Shown: one piece after another, positions 30,304 through 40,226 of the stretch | How the letters are laid out: each line of letters opens with the position of its first letter | Numbering within the stretch: the stretch's first letter is position 1 | NCBI GenBank assembly: GCA_913060875.1 | Contig: CAJXSL010000011.1 | Span: 110,570-174,569 of the forward strand | Origin: an uncultured Desulfobacteraceae bacterium | GTDB taxonomy: Bacteria; Desulfobacterota; Desulfobacteria; Desulfobacterales; UBA5852 | DNA length: 64,000 nucleotides | Reading direction: 5' to 3' | Made by a program: the position numbers and the translations under genes | Notes under the pieces: generated by a model | Seen by the model: the letters and a program-made list of their open reading frames with translations, nothing else | Database searches by the model: none | What the model was told of the DNA's origin: nothing

Positions 30304-31200
30304 TCAGGCAGAAGGCTTCAGTTCCGGGAAACCATGCCGCAGGGCCAGCTTTTCCAACATGGCGGCCAGCCCCGACCCCAGGGAGAACAGCCCGCCGACG
30401 TCCAGGTTGCGATCGGCCGTTTCGTCGAAAAAGACGTTCAAAGTGGACTCCAGATTCTCCTCGGGCTTCCAGTAGCAGATCATGATGGGCACCTTGGGCA
30501 GGGGATCGAGAACCACCGATATGTCGGAAGCGAATTCTTCGGCCACCTGGCGCCCGCTGAAAATGTGCACCAGGTCGTCGAACAGGTCGGTGTAAGTGTC
30601 CGCCACCCGTTTCATGGCTTCCTCGCAGCGTTTCTTGAAGAGGGGGTAGCGTTCGGCGCCCTCCTTCAACTCCCGCAGGGACACCCATTTGCCGGTGGGC
30701 GACACGCCTTCACCGAAAAGGACATGACCGAGGAAAGGCATGGCCACCCAGGGATTGACGTGGATATCCGCAAACAGGTGGCCGTCGCGGTCCACACTGA
30801 AATCCTTGCCCATAATTTTGAGGGTCAGCCGTTGGCCGTCAAACTTCCCGCCGGTACGGGCGGCCGCTTCGACCAAGTCGATCCCGGCAACCTGCCGCTT
30901 CAAGTCCGCCAGGTATTCGTCACGATTTTCTTCCACGGTGGCCGGGCGACCGGAGCCATCGTTATCGCTGAATCGGGCGATGACCTCCGGGCTGAGCTTG
31001 GGGCATTCGGAAACGTCTTTCCTGCCCTGAAAAACGGCCGCGGCAAAGGCCAGGCAGGTTTTTTCGTTGCACTTGCGGCAGTTGGATTTATCGAGATACT
31101 GAAACAGTTCCATCAGGTTGTTCATTGCAGCCATCGCTAATCCTCGCAGATGCTTCAATCTTTGCTGTTCATTATCGATCGGGCAAAAAAAATACGCCAA
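30304..31200 (-). CDS. DUF3786-like protein with N-terminal CODH/ACS-type Fe-S motif
   Basis: SNCRKCNEKTCLAFAAAVFQGRKDVSECPKL cysteine motif; putative start may be an internal Met (MAAMNNLMELF). Confidence 0.75.
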   Translation of the reverse strand: MAYFFCPIDNEQQRLKHLRGLAMAAMNNLMELFQYLDKSNCRKCNEKTCLAFAAAVFQGRKDVSECPKLSPEVIARFSDNDGSGRPATVEENRDEYLADLKRQVAGIDLVEAAARTGGKFDGQRLTLKIMGKDFSVDRDGHLFADIHVNPWVAMPFLGHVLFGEGVSPTGKWVSLRELKEGAERYPLFKKRCEEAMKRVADTYTDLFDDLVHIFSGRQVAEEFASDISVVLDPLPKVPIMICYWKPEENLESTLNVFFDETADRNLDVGGLFSLGSGLAAMLEKLALRHGFPELKPSA

Positions 31201-31452
31201 CCCGCGTCATCTCGGCGAAAACCGGGATCTTCTTGCAATTCGTTCCATTACCGTAGGTATCCGGCTTCCGCCGGAATGACAATCTTGAAATAACGGATTG
31301 ACGGTCGGGTAAGATATCACAACATCCGGTCCTTGGCCAAAAGAAGTGCTGCCGGTTGCGCTTTGGGTCCCAATCCGCTTATTATTGAATGTTCGCGGCC
31401 CTGCGCCTGTCCTGGTAATGCCATTCAAACACGTGAAAGGCTCGCTTGGAAG

Positions 31453-33039
31453 ATGCGGAACGATGACACCCCCGACCGCCGCTACGTCCTGGCCATCGAT
31501 CTGGGCAGCGGCGGCCTGAAGACCGCCATTGTGGACGACAGCGGAAACGTCGTCGCCAGCGCGGAAGCCCCGGTCACAACCCACTTCCTTCCGGACGGCG
31601 GGGCCGAGCAGGACCCGGTCGAATGGTGGCAGGGCGCCCGTCAAACCGCCCGGCAAGTCCTGGCCGACGCCGGCCTCGCCCCCCAACGCATCGCCGCGGT
31701 CGCCTGCGACTCCCAGTGGTCCGTCGCCGTGCCCGTGGATGACCACGGGGATCCCCTGATGCGGGCCGTCCACTGGATGGACACCCGCGGCGGCCCTTTC
31801 AACCGGGACGTTGTTGACGGCTTTCCGCGCCTCCAGGGATACGGCCTCTTCAAGTTGATCCGCTGGATTCGCCTCACCGGTCTGGCGCCCACCTTGTCGG
31901 GGGTGGACTCCCTGGGGCATGCCCTGTTCATCAAGCACGTCCATCCGGATATTTACGCCCGGACCTACAAATTCCTGGAACCCATGGATTTTCTGACCAG
32001 CCGGCTCACCGGCCGGATCACGGCCAGCCAGAAAACCATGGTGCCTTTCGTGGTGACGGACAACCGCCAATGGGGCGGCACCGCTTACAGCGACACCCTG
32101 CTGCGGATGGCCGGACTGGACGTGGAAAAATTTCCCACGCTCATCGCCAACAACGGTGTCGTGGGCCCCTTGGCAACCGCGGTGGCCGATGAACTGGGGC
32201 TTCCGGCGGAAACGCCGGTGGTGGCCGGAGTCAGCGATTCCAATGCCTCCCTCATCGGCGCCGGAGCAACCCGTGATTTTGAAAGCATCATCTACATCGG
32301 CACCTCGCTGTACATGACCTGCCATGTCCCCTTCAAAAAGACCGACCTGGCCCATTTCATGACGGCCCTGCCCAGCCCCTGCACCAACCGCTATTACCTC
32401 CTGGGCGAACAGGGGGCCGGCGGCAAATGCGTCGAATTCTACCTGAAGCAGTTGATTTATCCCGAAGACGCGTTCATGACCGGTCCCAAGCCGGAGGATG
32501 CCTATATCCGCTTCAACACCATGGCTTCGCAGGCCCCGGCCGGAAGCGCCGGCGTCATGTTTCTGCCCTGGCTGAACGGCGCTCTGGTGCCCTGCGAAGC
32601 ACCCCGCGTACGGGGCGGGTTTGTGAACATGTCCCTGGGCACAACCCGGCAACACATGGCACGGGCCGTCATGGAGGGCCTGGCCTTCAACAACCGCTGG
32701 ACAATGGGACCGGCCGAAAAATTCATCGGGCGCGCCATCGACCACTTCCGCTTTGCCGGCGGCGGCGCCCTGTCGGATCTCTGGTCCCAGATCCACGCCG
32801 ACGTGTTGAAGGTGCCCATCCACCAGGTGGACGACCCGGTCAATACCACGGTACGCGGGGCGGCCTTCCTGGCCTTCTGGTCATTGGGGCATCTCGCCCT
32901 GGAAGACGTCCCAAAGCGCGTTCGAATTAAAAAAGTGTTCCAACCCAACCCGGGCAACGCCGCCCTTTACGACACCATGTACCGACAGTACCGGCGTTTT
33001 TTCAAAAAGAACAAAAAAATCTTCGAGGCGTTGAATTAA
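31453..33039 (+). CDS. FGGY-family carbohydrate kinase (xylulokinase-like)
   Basis: ORF 31333..33039, likely start MRNDDTPDRRYVLAIDLGSGGLKTAIVD; FAGGGALSDLWSQIHADVLKVPI FGGY signature region. Confidence 0.9.
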   Translation: MRNDDTPDRRYVLAIDLGSGGLKTAIVDDSGNVVASAEAPVTTHFLPDGGAEQDPVEWWQGARQTARQVLADAGLAPQRIAAVACDSQWSVAVPVDDHGDPLMRAVHWMDTRGGPFNRDVVDGFPRLQGYGLFKLIRWIRLTGLAPTLSGVDSLGHALFIKHVHPDIYARTYKFLEPMDFLTSRLTGRITASQKTMVPFVVTDNRQWGGTAYSDTLLRMAGLDVEKFPTLIANNGVVGPLATAVADELGLPAETPVVAGVSDSNASLIGAGATRDFESIIYIGTSLYMTCHVPFKKTDLAHFMTALPSPCTNRYYLLGEQGAGGKCVEFYLKQLIYPEDAFMTGPKPEDAYIRFNTMASQAPAGSAGVMFLPWLNGALVPCEAPRVRGGFVNMSLGTTRQHMARAVMEGLAFNNRWTMGPAEKFIGRAIDHFRFAGGGALSDLWSQIHADVLKVPIHQVDDPVNTTVRGAAFLAFWSLGHLALEDVPKRVRIKKVFQPNPGNAALYDTMYRQYRRFFKKNKKIFEALN

Positions 33040-33042
33040 TAT

Positions 33043-33302
33043 CCGGGCCCGGAGGACCTGGCGTTGGGTTCCCCCCGGAAGGGGGGCTGCAATCGCGAGA
33101 AACAATAGGCGTCAGGAGTCAGGAGTCAGTAGGATTTTGATGTCGCTTCGCTCCGTCTTTTGAATAAAATCGAATGCGCCGAAGGCGACAACCTTATTCT
33201 GACGTCTGGATTCTGACGCCTGAATTCCTATACGACGATTACGGCGGAGACAATTTTCTCTGACCTGGCCCACAGGACCAGGTTTTCTGGACCGAATAAA
33301 AA
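33043..33302. repeat. Long dispersed repeat, copy 1, with nested inverted-repeat element 33107-33221
   Basis: CCGGGCCCGGAGGACC...GGGTTCCCCCCGGAAGGGGGG...ATTTTGATGTCGCTTCGCTCCGTCTTTTGAA.AAAATCGAATGCGCCGAAGGCGA...GACCTGGCCCACAGGACCAGGTTTTCTGGA; near-identical to 46852-47122. Confidence 0.9.
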
Positions 33303-33346
33303 TTATTTTACGGTAACATCAACTATTCAACGGAAAGAAAACGGAC

Positions 33347-34765
33347 ATGACCGAAAACAAAACGAACACTCAACCCGTCGACCCCCTGAAACCCTACAAA
33401 GGCCGCTTTAAAACCTATGGCCGCATCCCCGCCGAAGGACGGAACCGGGACGATATTTTTCAGGAATTGTCCGTCATGGCGGAAGAAGAAAACGCCCGCT
33501 GGCAGAACGGCCGCGTCTCCGGCACGTTCTACCATGCCGGCGAAGAACACCGGGCTTTTTTGAACAGGGTTTTCAGCCTTTTCTCCCATGAAAACACGAT
33601 CCAGTTCGACCTCTGCCCCAGCATGTTCAAACTGGAGAGCGAAATCATCGCCATGACCGCAAAGATGCTCAACGGCGATGCCGCAGCCGCGCGCAATCCC
33701 GACGACCAGGTGTGCGGCACGGTCACCTCCGGCGGCACCGAGAGCATCCTCATGGCCATGAAGGCCTATCGCGACTGGGCCCGGGAGGAGAGAGGCATTG
33801 CGTCGCCGCAGATCATCATGCCCCATACGGCCCACCCGGCCTTCGACAAGGCCGGCCAGTACTTCGGCATCGAGATGGTGCACGCTCCGGTGGGGGAACC
33901 GGATTTCAGGGTGGATCCCCAAGCCGTGGAAGATCGCATCACCGACAACACCATCGCAATTGTGGGCAGCGCCGGCAATTACCCCTATGGTCTGATCGAC
34001 CCCCTGGAACAACTTTCCGAGATTGCCATGCAACATGGCATCGGCATGCACGTGGACGGCTGCCTGGGCGGGTTTATCCTGCCCTGGATCGAGAAGCTGG
34101 GCTACACGATTCCCACCTTCGATTTCCGCCTGCCCGGGGTAACCTCCATGTCGGCCGATACCCACAAATACGGGTTCGCCCTCAAGGGGACCTCCGTGGT
34201 CCTCTACCGCAACAATATTTTCCGCCGCCACCAGTATTTCAGCCTTCCGGACTGGCCCGGCGGCATGTACGCCTCCCCCACCGCCTCGGGCAGCCGTTCG
34301 GGGGGGCTCACGGCCGCCACCTGGGCGTCCATGCTCTATCTCGGCGAGGAGGGCTACCGGCAGGCGGCCAAAGCCATCATGGACGTGGCCAACGCCATCA
34401 AGACGGGCATCGCCGCCATGCCGGAGCTCACCCTCATCGGTGACCCCACCTTCGTGATCAGTTTCCGGTCCGAAAAAGTCGATGTCTACCACATCAACGA
34501 CTACATGAAGACCAAAGGATGGCGCTTCAATGTCCTGCAGCTGCCGCCGGCCCTGCATTTCTGCGTGACCATGCCCCAGACATTCACCCCCGGTATCGCC
34601 AGCCAGTTTCTTGGGGATCTCAAAGCAGGTGTCGACTATGCCCGGTCCAGGGAAGGAACGACTGCGGAAACCACGGCCCTCTATGGAATGGCCGGCACGG
34701 TGGAAGGCAACCGCCAGATGACCGAGATCATGCATGGCTTTTTCGACTACCTGTATTCTCTTTAG
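33347..34765 (+). CDS. PLP-dependent decarboxylase / sphingosine-1-phosphate lyase-like protein
   Basis: GTVTSGGTESILMAMKAYRDWA, HVDGCLGGFILPW, PGVTSMSADTHKYGFALKGTSVVLYR (PLP-lysine region). Confidence 0.9.
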   Translation: MTENKTNTQPVDPLKPYKGRFKTYGRIPAEGRNRDDIFQELSVMAEEENARWQNGRVSGTFYHAGEEHRAFLNRVFSLFSHENTIQFDLCPSMFKLESEIIAMTAKMLNGDAAAARNPDDQVCGTVTSGGTESILMAMKAYRDWAREERGIASPQIIMPHTAHPAFDKAGQYFGIEMVHAPVGEPDFRVDPQAVEDRITDNTIAIVGSAGNYPYGLIDPLEQLSEIAMQHGIGMHVDGCLGGFILPWIEKLGYTIPTFDFRLPGVTSMSADTHKYGFALKGTSVVLYRNNIFRRHQYFSLPDWPGGMYASPTASGSRSGGLTAATWASMLYLGEEGYRQAAKAIMDVANAIKTGIAAMPELTLIGDPTFVISFRSEKVDVYHINDYMKTKGWRFNVLQLPPALHFCVTMPQTFTPGIASQFLGDLKAGVDYARSREGTTAETTALYGMAGTVEGNRQMTEIMHGFFDYLYSL

Positions 34766-34987
34766 GTGCCGACGCTTTCACACAAAATCCAAGAATTTGT
34801 AAAGTAATTGGGAAACGGTCCGATAACCTAAAATGAGTTGCGACCTAATCCGGAACAAAAGGATGCCGCAATTATGCAATTTTTCGATAAGTTCCTAATA
34901 GTTGTCTGCAGCTATCCATGGCAAGCCCTCGGGTCATGCGCCTCCGGCGAACGGCCCGTTACATGTATTGAACCCGGGAAGTTTTAA

Positions 34988-36226
34988 ATGGGTATCGTTC
35001 ATATCGACAGCGTGAAACAGGGCATGGTCCTGTCGGAGGACGTGAAGGACATTTCCTCGCGGCTGCTATTGTCTAAAGGCCAGCCGATCCAGGCAAAACA
35101 TGTCCGGATCTTTAAAATCTGGGGGGTGACCGAAGTCCAGGTCGAAACGGAACCGGAAGACGATGCCAGAGCGAATGCCGATACGACACCGGTGGATACC
35201 ACCGTCGCCACCCAGCAGACAGACGCCATCTTCCGCCACGTCGATACGGATAACCCCCTGATGTCGGAATTGGTCCGCATCGCCATCGGCCATCGATCCC
35301 GGACCCCACTCGAGCCGATCCCCAAAAACAACGGCGGCATTTATATCCAGGACCTGTCCGAGGCGCCTATCCGCAGCGAAATTGTCACCATCTTAAAGAG
35401 TCCCAAAACGCAACTGCCCGAACTGCCGACGCTGGTGTCCGAACTCAATGAAATCGTAAACGATCCGCATGCATCGGCTGAAGCCATCGCCCAGGTGGTC
35501 AACAAAAGCCCCAGCCTGGCCGCACTGCTGCTGAAAATCGTAAACTCGGCCTTCTACGGTTTTTCCACCAAAATCGACAGCATCTCCCGGGCGGTGACCC
35601 TGATCGGCATCAAGGAGATTACAACCCTGGCCATCGGGGTATCCGCCTTGAGACTGTTCAAGGATATTCCATCGGGCCTTGTGGACGTGGCCTCCTTTTT
35701 CAAGCACAGCTTCGCCTGTGGGCTTATCGCCCGCATGCTGGCGGCCCACAAGAATATCCAACCCCCCGAACAATTGTTTGTTTCCGGCCTGCTGCACGAC
35801 ATCGGCAGGCTGATTTTGTTGAAACATTTTACCGGCCGCTACAGCGAACTGCTGCACGTGGCGGCATCTTCCGATTCCGCCCTCTATACCCTTGAAAAAG
35901 CGCAACTGGGCTGCCGGCACACCGACGTTGCCAAATATTTGCTCGAGACCTGGAAATTGCCGCCATCCCTGGCCGATACGGTGTTTTACCACCATCGCCC
36001 ATCGTCTGCCCGGGATGTCAAAAGAGCCGCAGTGGTTCACCTGGCCGACATCATTGCCCACGGTTTGGACCTGGGCAACAGCGGAGAAAATTGCGTCCCC
36101 CGCTATGATGCCGGGGCGGTGAAGCAACTCGACATTCTGCCGAGCAATCTGGAGCTCATCGTGCGGCAGGCCGTCCATCAGCTCGTGTTCCTTGACGCCA
36201 TGTTTCAAGAGGGGGCCATGCAATAA
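34988..36226 (+). CDS. HDOD-domain signalling protein
   Basis: LPELPTLVSELNEIVNDPHASAEAIAQVVNKSPSLAALLLKIVNSAFYGF...GLLHDIGRLILL. Confidence 0.9.
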   Translation: MGIVHIDSVKQGMVLSEDVKDISSRLLLSKGQPIQAKHVRIFKIWGVTEVQVETEPEDDARANADTTPVDTTVATQQTDAIFRHVDTDNPLMSELVRIAIGHRSRTPLEPIPKNNGGIYIQDLSEAPIRSEIVTILKSPKTQLPELPTLVSELNEIVNDPHASAEAIAQVVNKSPSLAALLLKIVNSAFYGFSTKIDSISRAVTLIGIKEITTLAIGVSALRLFKDIPSGLVDVASFFKHSFACGLIARMLAAHKNIQPPEQLFVSGLLHDIGRLILLKHFTGRYSELLHVAASSDSALYTLEKAQLGCRHTDVAKYLLETWKLPPSLADTVFYHHRPSSARDVKRAAVVHLADIIAHGLDLGNSGENCVPRYDAGAVKQLDILPSNLELIVRQAVHQLVFLDAMFQEGAMQ

Positions 36227-37401
36227 TGCCAAATGATCCCGTCATCGCTCTCGAAACCCGGATCGATTCCCTGGAGCAGAACCAGCGCAAAATCATGAAC
36301 GCGCTCGATATGGCCCTGACCCTGGCCGATTTTCAGGAAGAGATCAATCAACGTTTTCAACCGCCCCAGCTCTTCGCGGAACTCCAGATGCGTATCGCCA
36401 AGGTCTTCCCGTTTGAGAGCTATGCCTTTTATTTTGTCGACCAGGAAAGCTCCGACTTTGGCCTGGCAATTTGCAATCCGGATAAAAGGCGCCGTTATTT
36501 TGACACCGAATTCAAATTTCTGATCGACAACGGATTCGTCGCCTGGGCCATTCGTGAAAAAAAAGGGATTGCCGTCGTAACCGAAGACCACAGCCGACAC
36601 CTCTTTCTGCACCCCATCGCCACCCAGTCACGAACACGGGGGTTGTTTATCGGTTTGCTGCCCGAAAAGGACACGATCATTCCGGAAATTTCCATCTACC
36701 TGATCTCCACGATTCTGCGCAATGCGGCCAATGCACTGGAAAGCACCGAGCATTATGGGTGCATCACGCGGGGAAAAGCGTTGCGTGAAAGCAAAAACCG
36801 CCTCGAAGCGGTTCTGGACTCCCTTCCCATCGGCATCTTAACCGCGGACGCGCAAACGAACCAGGTGCTCGATGCGAATCCACTGGCCATGTCCACTCTT
36901 GGCCTATCGCGTGACACGATAACCGGCAGGTATCTGACCGATCTTTTGACAACGGAAAATACGATCCCGCCAGGCCATCAAAAGGATTTTTCCGAAGGCG
37001 TACTCGTCACGCAGGGCGGGGCGACGCTTCCGGTCTACAGCACGGCCATCAGTGTCGATATCGGAAATCGGCGGTGTCTGATCGTCAGCTTTCTGGATAT
37101 CAGCGAAAAACGCAAACTGGAGCACGAACGCAACCTCAAGGAAAAATTTTTGGGCATCATCGAGCTTGCCGGGGCGGTATGCCACGAGTTGAATCAGCCC
37201 CTGCAGGTCGTCATGGGCAATGCCGAATATATGATGATGAGCCTGCCGCCGGATAATGAATACTATGAGAGCGTCAAAGAGATCAGGGAGCACAGCGACA
37301 AGATGGGGGCTTTTACCAAAAAGCTGATGAAGCTGACGCAGTACAAAACAAAAGAGTATCTCGGTGGTCGGATACTCGATATTGACTTGAGCAGTGACTA
37401 A
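36226..37401 (+). CDS. PAS-containing sensor protein with HisKA-like H-box but no ATPase domain
   Basis: PAS region (RLEAVLDSLPIGILTADAQTNQVLDANPLAM), H-box GAVCHELNQPLQVVMGNAEYMM, stop before any HATPase_c N/G boxes; TAATG overlap with the HDOD gene. Confidence 0.82.
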   Translation: MPNDPVIALETRIDSLEQNQRKIMNALDMALTLADFQEEINQRFQPPQLFAELQMRIAKVFPFESYAFYFVDQESSDFGLAICNPDKRRRYFDTEFKFLIDNGFVAWAIREKKGIAVVTEDHSRHLFLHPIATQSRTRGLFIGLLPEKDTIIPEISIYLISTILRNAANALESTEHYGCITRGKALRESKNRLEAVLDSLPIGILTADAQTNQVLDANPLAMSTLGLSRDTITGRYLTDLLTTENTIPPGHQKDFSEGVLVTQGGATLPVYSTAISVDIGNRRCLIVSFLDISEKRKLEHERNLKEKFLGIIELAGAVCHELNQPLQVVMGNAEYMMMSLPPDNEYYESVKEIREHSDKMGAFTKKLMKLTQYKTKEYLGGRILDIDLSSD

Positions 37402-37430
37402 CCCGAAAATTTCATGAAATATTCGGGTTA
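37399..37430. terminator. 32-bp near-perfect palindrome (terminator/attenuator-like) between sensor and receiver genes
   Basis: TAACCCGAAAATTTCATGAAATATTCGGGTTA; one mismatched pair in 16. Confidence 0.6.
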
Positions 37431-37458
37431 AACCAGCGTTTCAATAGCGGATACCACG

Positions 37459-37845
37459 ATGCCAGACCGGAAAATTTTAATCGTCGACGATGAGCCGTCG
37501 ATCCGAAAACTGTTAAAAATGGTTTTTACCACGCAGGGCTATGCTGTCAGTGTTGCGGAAAGCGCGGAACAGGCGTTGCAGATCATGGAACAGGACGCCT
37601 ACCCGGTCATGTTTTTTGATGTGAATCTGCCTGGAATGAATGGCATCGACCTCTGCCAACGGGCCAAAACCGCGGACCCCAAAGCCATTATCTACGCCAT
37701 CACGGGTTACACCTCGGAATTCGAATTGACCCGATGCCGCGAAGCGGGTTTCGACGACTATTTCACCAAGCCCGCCGCCATGGGCGATTTAATCAAAGCC
37801 GCCGAAGACGGTTTCGAAAAAAACCGACGCTGGGAATCCCAATAA
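37459..37845 (+). CDS. Stand-alone response regulator receiver
   Basis: ILIVDDEPSIRKLLKMVF, VMFFDVNLPGMNGIDL, KPAAMGDLI; no output domain. Confidence 0.9.
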   Translation: MPDRKILIVDDEPSIRKLLKMVFTTQGYAVSVAESAEQALQIMEQDAYPVMFFDVNLPGMNGIDLCQRAKTADPKAIIYAITGYTSEFELTRCREAGFDDYFTKPAAMGDLIKAAEDGFEKNRRWESQ

Positions 37846-37860
37846 GGGATTGCACGCCCG

Positions 37861-40221
37861 TTAAGCATGCAATTCTCTTTTCACGGCCAACCCGATTTTC
37901 TCCATGGTGTACGGCTTCTTGATATACTGGCCGGCCCCTAACTCTTGAACCGCTTTTACGCGGTCCGTTTCCGAGTATCCGCTGGCAATAATGGCTTTTT
38001 GATGCGGTTTGGATTGAATAATCCTCTTGTAGGTTTCCAGGCCATCGATTCCCGGGGCCATAATCATGTCCAGGACCATTAAATCCGCGTCTCGGGTTTG
38101 CATGTAGGCCACGGCCTCTTCGCCGCTGGGCACGGTTTTGACCGCATAATTCAACTTGCCGAGTATGTTGGCGGCAATTTCCCGCTGCTCCTGGACGTCG
38201 TCAACGATCAAGATGGTTTCTTGATGTCCCATGTATTCCTCAACAGGGATCTGACGTCGTTCGCGCATCTTCCGGTGATGGGTTACCGGAAAATAGAGTC
38301 TGAAAGTGGTGCCGACACCTTCCGTGCTTTCAATATCGATAAATCCCTGGTGGTCATGAGTGGCCCCCCAGACAACGGCCATGCCGAGTCCTGTGCCGCT
38401 GCGCCCCATTACTTTTTTGGAATAGAAGGGTTCAAATATCTTGGGCAGATCCTGTTCCGATATGCCGAACCCCGTGTCCTGGATCGATAGAACCGCATAT
38501 TCCCCTTCAGGGATTTCTTCATACCCGTTAATCGGCGTATCGACATATTGGTTATGCGTCGCAATCGTTATGCGGCCTCCGGAAGGCTGGGCCTCGGCGG
38601 CATTGGATACAAGGTTCATGACCACCTTGATCAATTGGGTCTTGGCCCCGACAATATTGAGCAGATCAGTTGCCAGATCCGCCGCGACGGCAACATTCGC
38701 GTGATGCGTTTCCAATTTTCGATACTCGGGCGACCGCAGATATTCCGAAATCAACTCATTTAGATTGATAATGTCCTTGTTTTCAACGCCTCGTCTGGCG
38801 AGCGTCAGCATATCCTGTACGATTTCAGATGCTTTGCGTCCGGATTGCTGCATGGTCAGGATGGGTTCCCTCAATGGGCTGTCTTCCGCCAGGTCCATCA
38901 GCAGCAAATCAGGATAAGAAACAATGCCGGACAACACATTGTTCAAGTCGTGGGCGACGCCGCCGGCAAGCAGACCGATGGCTTCCATTTTCTTGGATTG
39001 CTGAAGTTGCCGTTCAAGCGCTTCTTCATCCCTTTCTTTGGCGATATAATCAAATTCAACCGCCACCATCTGGCAGACTGTTTTAATGAGGTTTAAATCC
39101 CATTCGTCATATTCTCTCTTCTTACCGAAAACATTCATTGTACCGGTTACCACGCCTTCGCGATCGAAAATGGGAAGACCGGCATAGCTTTCCGCTTCCA
39201 ACAGTGCCAAACACTGCGCTGCAGGAAATTGCACTTGGGCGCCGGCGGTAACGATAATCGGCTTCTTTTTGGAAACGATCTGTAGAGAAGGCAAACCGAC
39301 AGCTGCGCCGGCCATGGTGCCGCCATCGCGGGAAAGGGTGGCCAAAGCCACCGGACGAAACTCCGCTTTGGCCTTATGCCATTCCAGAATAAGCGTATTG
39401 AGACCCAATGCTTCCGACAGGGAATCGGCCGCACGCTTGAAAAATTCCTCGCCCCGATTGGCAATGGCAATGAGATATAAATCTTCCACCCACTTATTTT
39501 TTTCAGCCAGCGACGCCATCATATCGGAAATCTGGTTGCTCAAAAATTCCAGTTCCGTGATACCCTTATAACGGGGCTGCCGTCCGACGCGCATGGCACG
39601 GATAATCTGGTTGAGGGGCCTGCGAAGAAACCGCTCCTGAAGCAGGAGAATCAGGAAAAGCCCGAACAACAAAAGAATGGCGGTAACGATATAGACAAGC
39701 TTCACGCGTCGGATCAAAGGCGCATACACGGCGGCATCCGTTACCAGGTCGATATGCCACCCCCATGGCTTGAAATTCAAATGCTGGAAATAATATCGTT
39801 TCCCTTCAAACTGAATTGTGGAGGCAATCCCTTTCGAATGTTTCTGGACGATATAGGCCATCAAGTCGGCATCAATCTGGAGCTGCAGCATCGTCTTTTT
39901 TTCATTCTCGATCAGCCGGCATCCGATCCTGTTGCGCTGGGCATATTCTTCGATATCGCCTATGGTTAAGGCCTTTGTAATCACACCGGCTTTTCGATCC
40001 GCCGCCTTGCCGGCCTGCATCAACTCGGTAAAATGTTCATCACAGATATCATAAATTTCACTGGCGTTATTTTCCAATGTCTCTTTGATCCGTTCATCGG
40101 CAAAATCCGAAACGGAGCGTAATACGAGAAAATAAATGCCGATGCCGACGAGGAAAATGGCTGCCACGACAGGAAGTACCATCTGGAAGGGCAAACTTTT
40201 AAAAATGCGTTTGGTCGGCAT
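37861..40221 (-). CDS. Hybrid histidine kinase (Cache-like, HAMP, GAF, HK, receiver)
   Basis: GGVAHDLNNVLSGIVSYPDLLL, HATPase motifs GRSGTGLGMAVVWG, receiver LIVDDVQEQREIAANIL. Confidence 0.92.
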   Translation of the reverse strand: MPTKRIFKSLPFQMVLPVVAAIFLVGIGIYFLVLRSVSDFADERIKETLENNASEIYDICDEHFTELMQAGKAADRKAGVITKALTIGDIEEYAQRNRIGCRLIENEKKTMLQLQIDADLMAYIVQKHSKGIASTIQFEGKRYYFQHLNFKPWGWHIDLVTDAAVYAPLIRRVKLVYIVTAILLLFGLFLILLLQERFLRRPLNQIIRAMRVGRQPRYKGITELEFLSNQISDMMASLAEKNKWVEDLYLIAIANRGEEFFKRAADSLSEALGLNTLILEWHKAKAEFRPVALATLSRDGGTMAGAAVGLPSLQIVSKKKPIIVTAGAQVQFPAAQCLALLEAESYAGLPIFDREGVVTGTMNVFGKKREYDEWDLNLIKTVCQMVAVEFDYIAKERDEEALERQLQQSKKMEAIGLLAGGVAHDLNNVLSGIVSYPDLLLMDLAEDSPLREPILTMQQSGRKASEIVQDMLTLARRGVENKDIINLNELISEYLRSPEYRKLETHHANVAVAADLATDLLNIVGAKTQLIKVVMNLVSNAAEAQPSGGRITIATHNQYVDTPINGYEEIPEGEYAVLSIQDTGFGISEQDLPKIFEPFYSKKVMGRSGTGLGMAVVWGATHDHQGFIDIESTEGVGTTFRLYFPVTHHRKMRERRQIPVEEYMGHQETILIVDDVQEQREIAANILGKLNYAVKTVPSGEEAVAYMQTRDADLMVLDMIMAPGIDGLETYKRIIQSKPHQKAIIASGYSETDRVKAVQELGAGQYIKKPYTMEKIGLAVKRELHA

Positions 40222-40226
40222 CGGCG

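Noticed and set aside
31207-32823. 538-aa minus-strand ORF antisense to the FGGY kinase (and similar antisense ORFs at 33323-34735, 58440-59555, 57020-58216, 9706-12144)
   Set aside because: Same antisense-shadow composition; no recognisable domain; the opposite strand encodes well-defined families.
34766-34987. Possible riboswitch upstream of the HDOD gene
   Set aside because: No recognisable riboswitch consensus or convincing conserved stem could be identified by eye.
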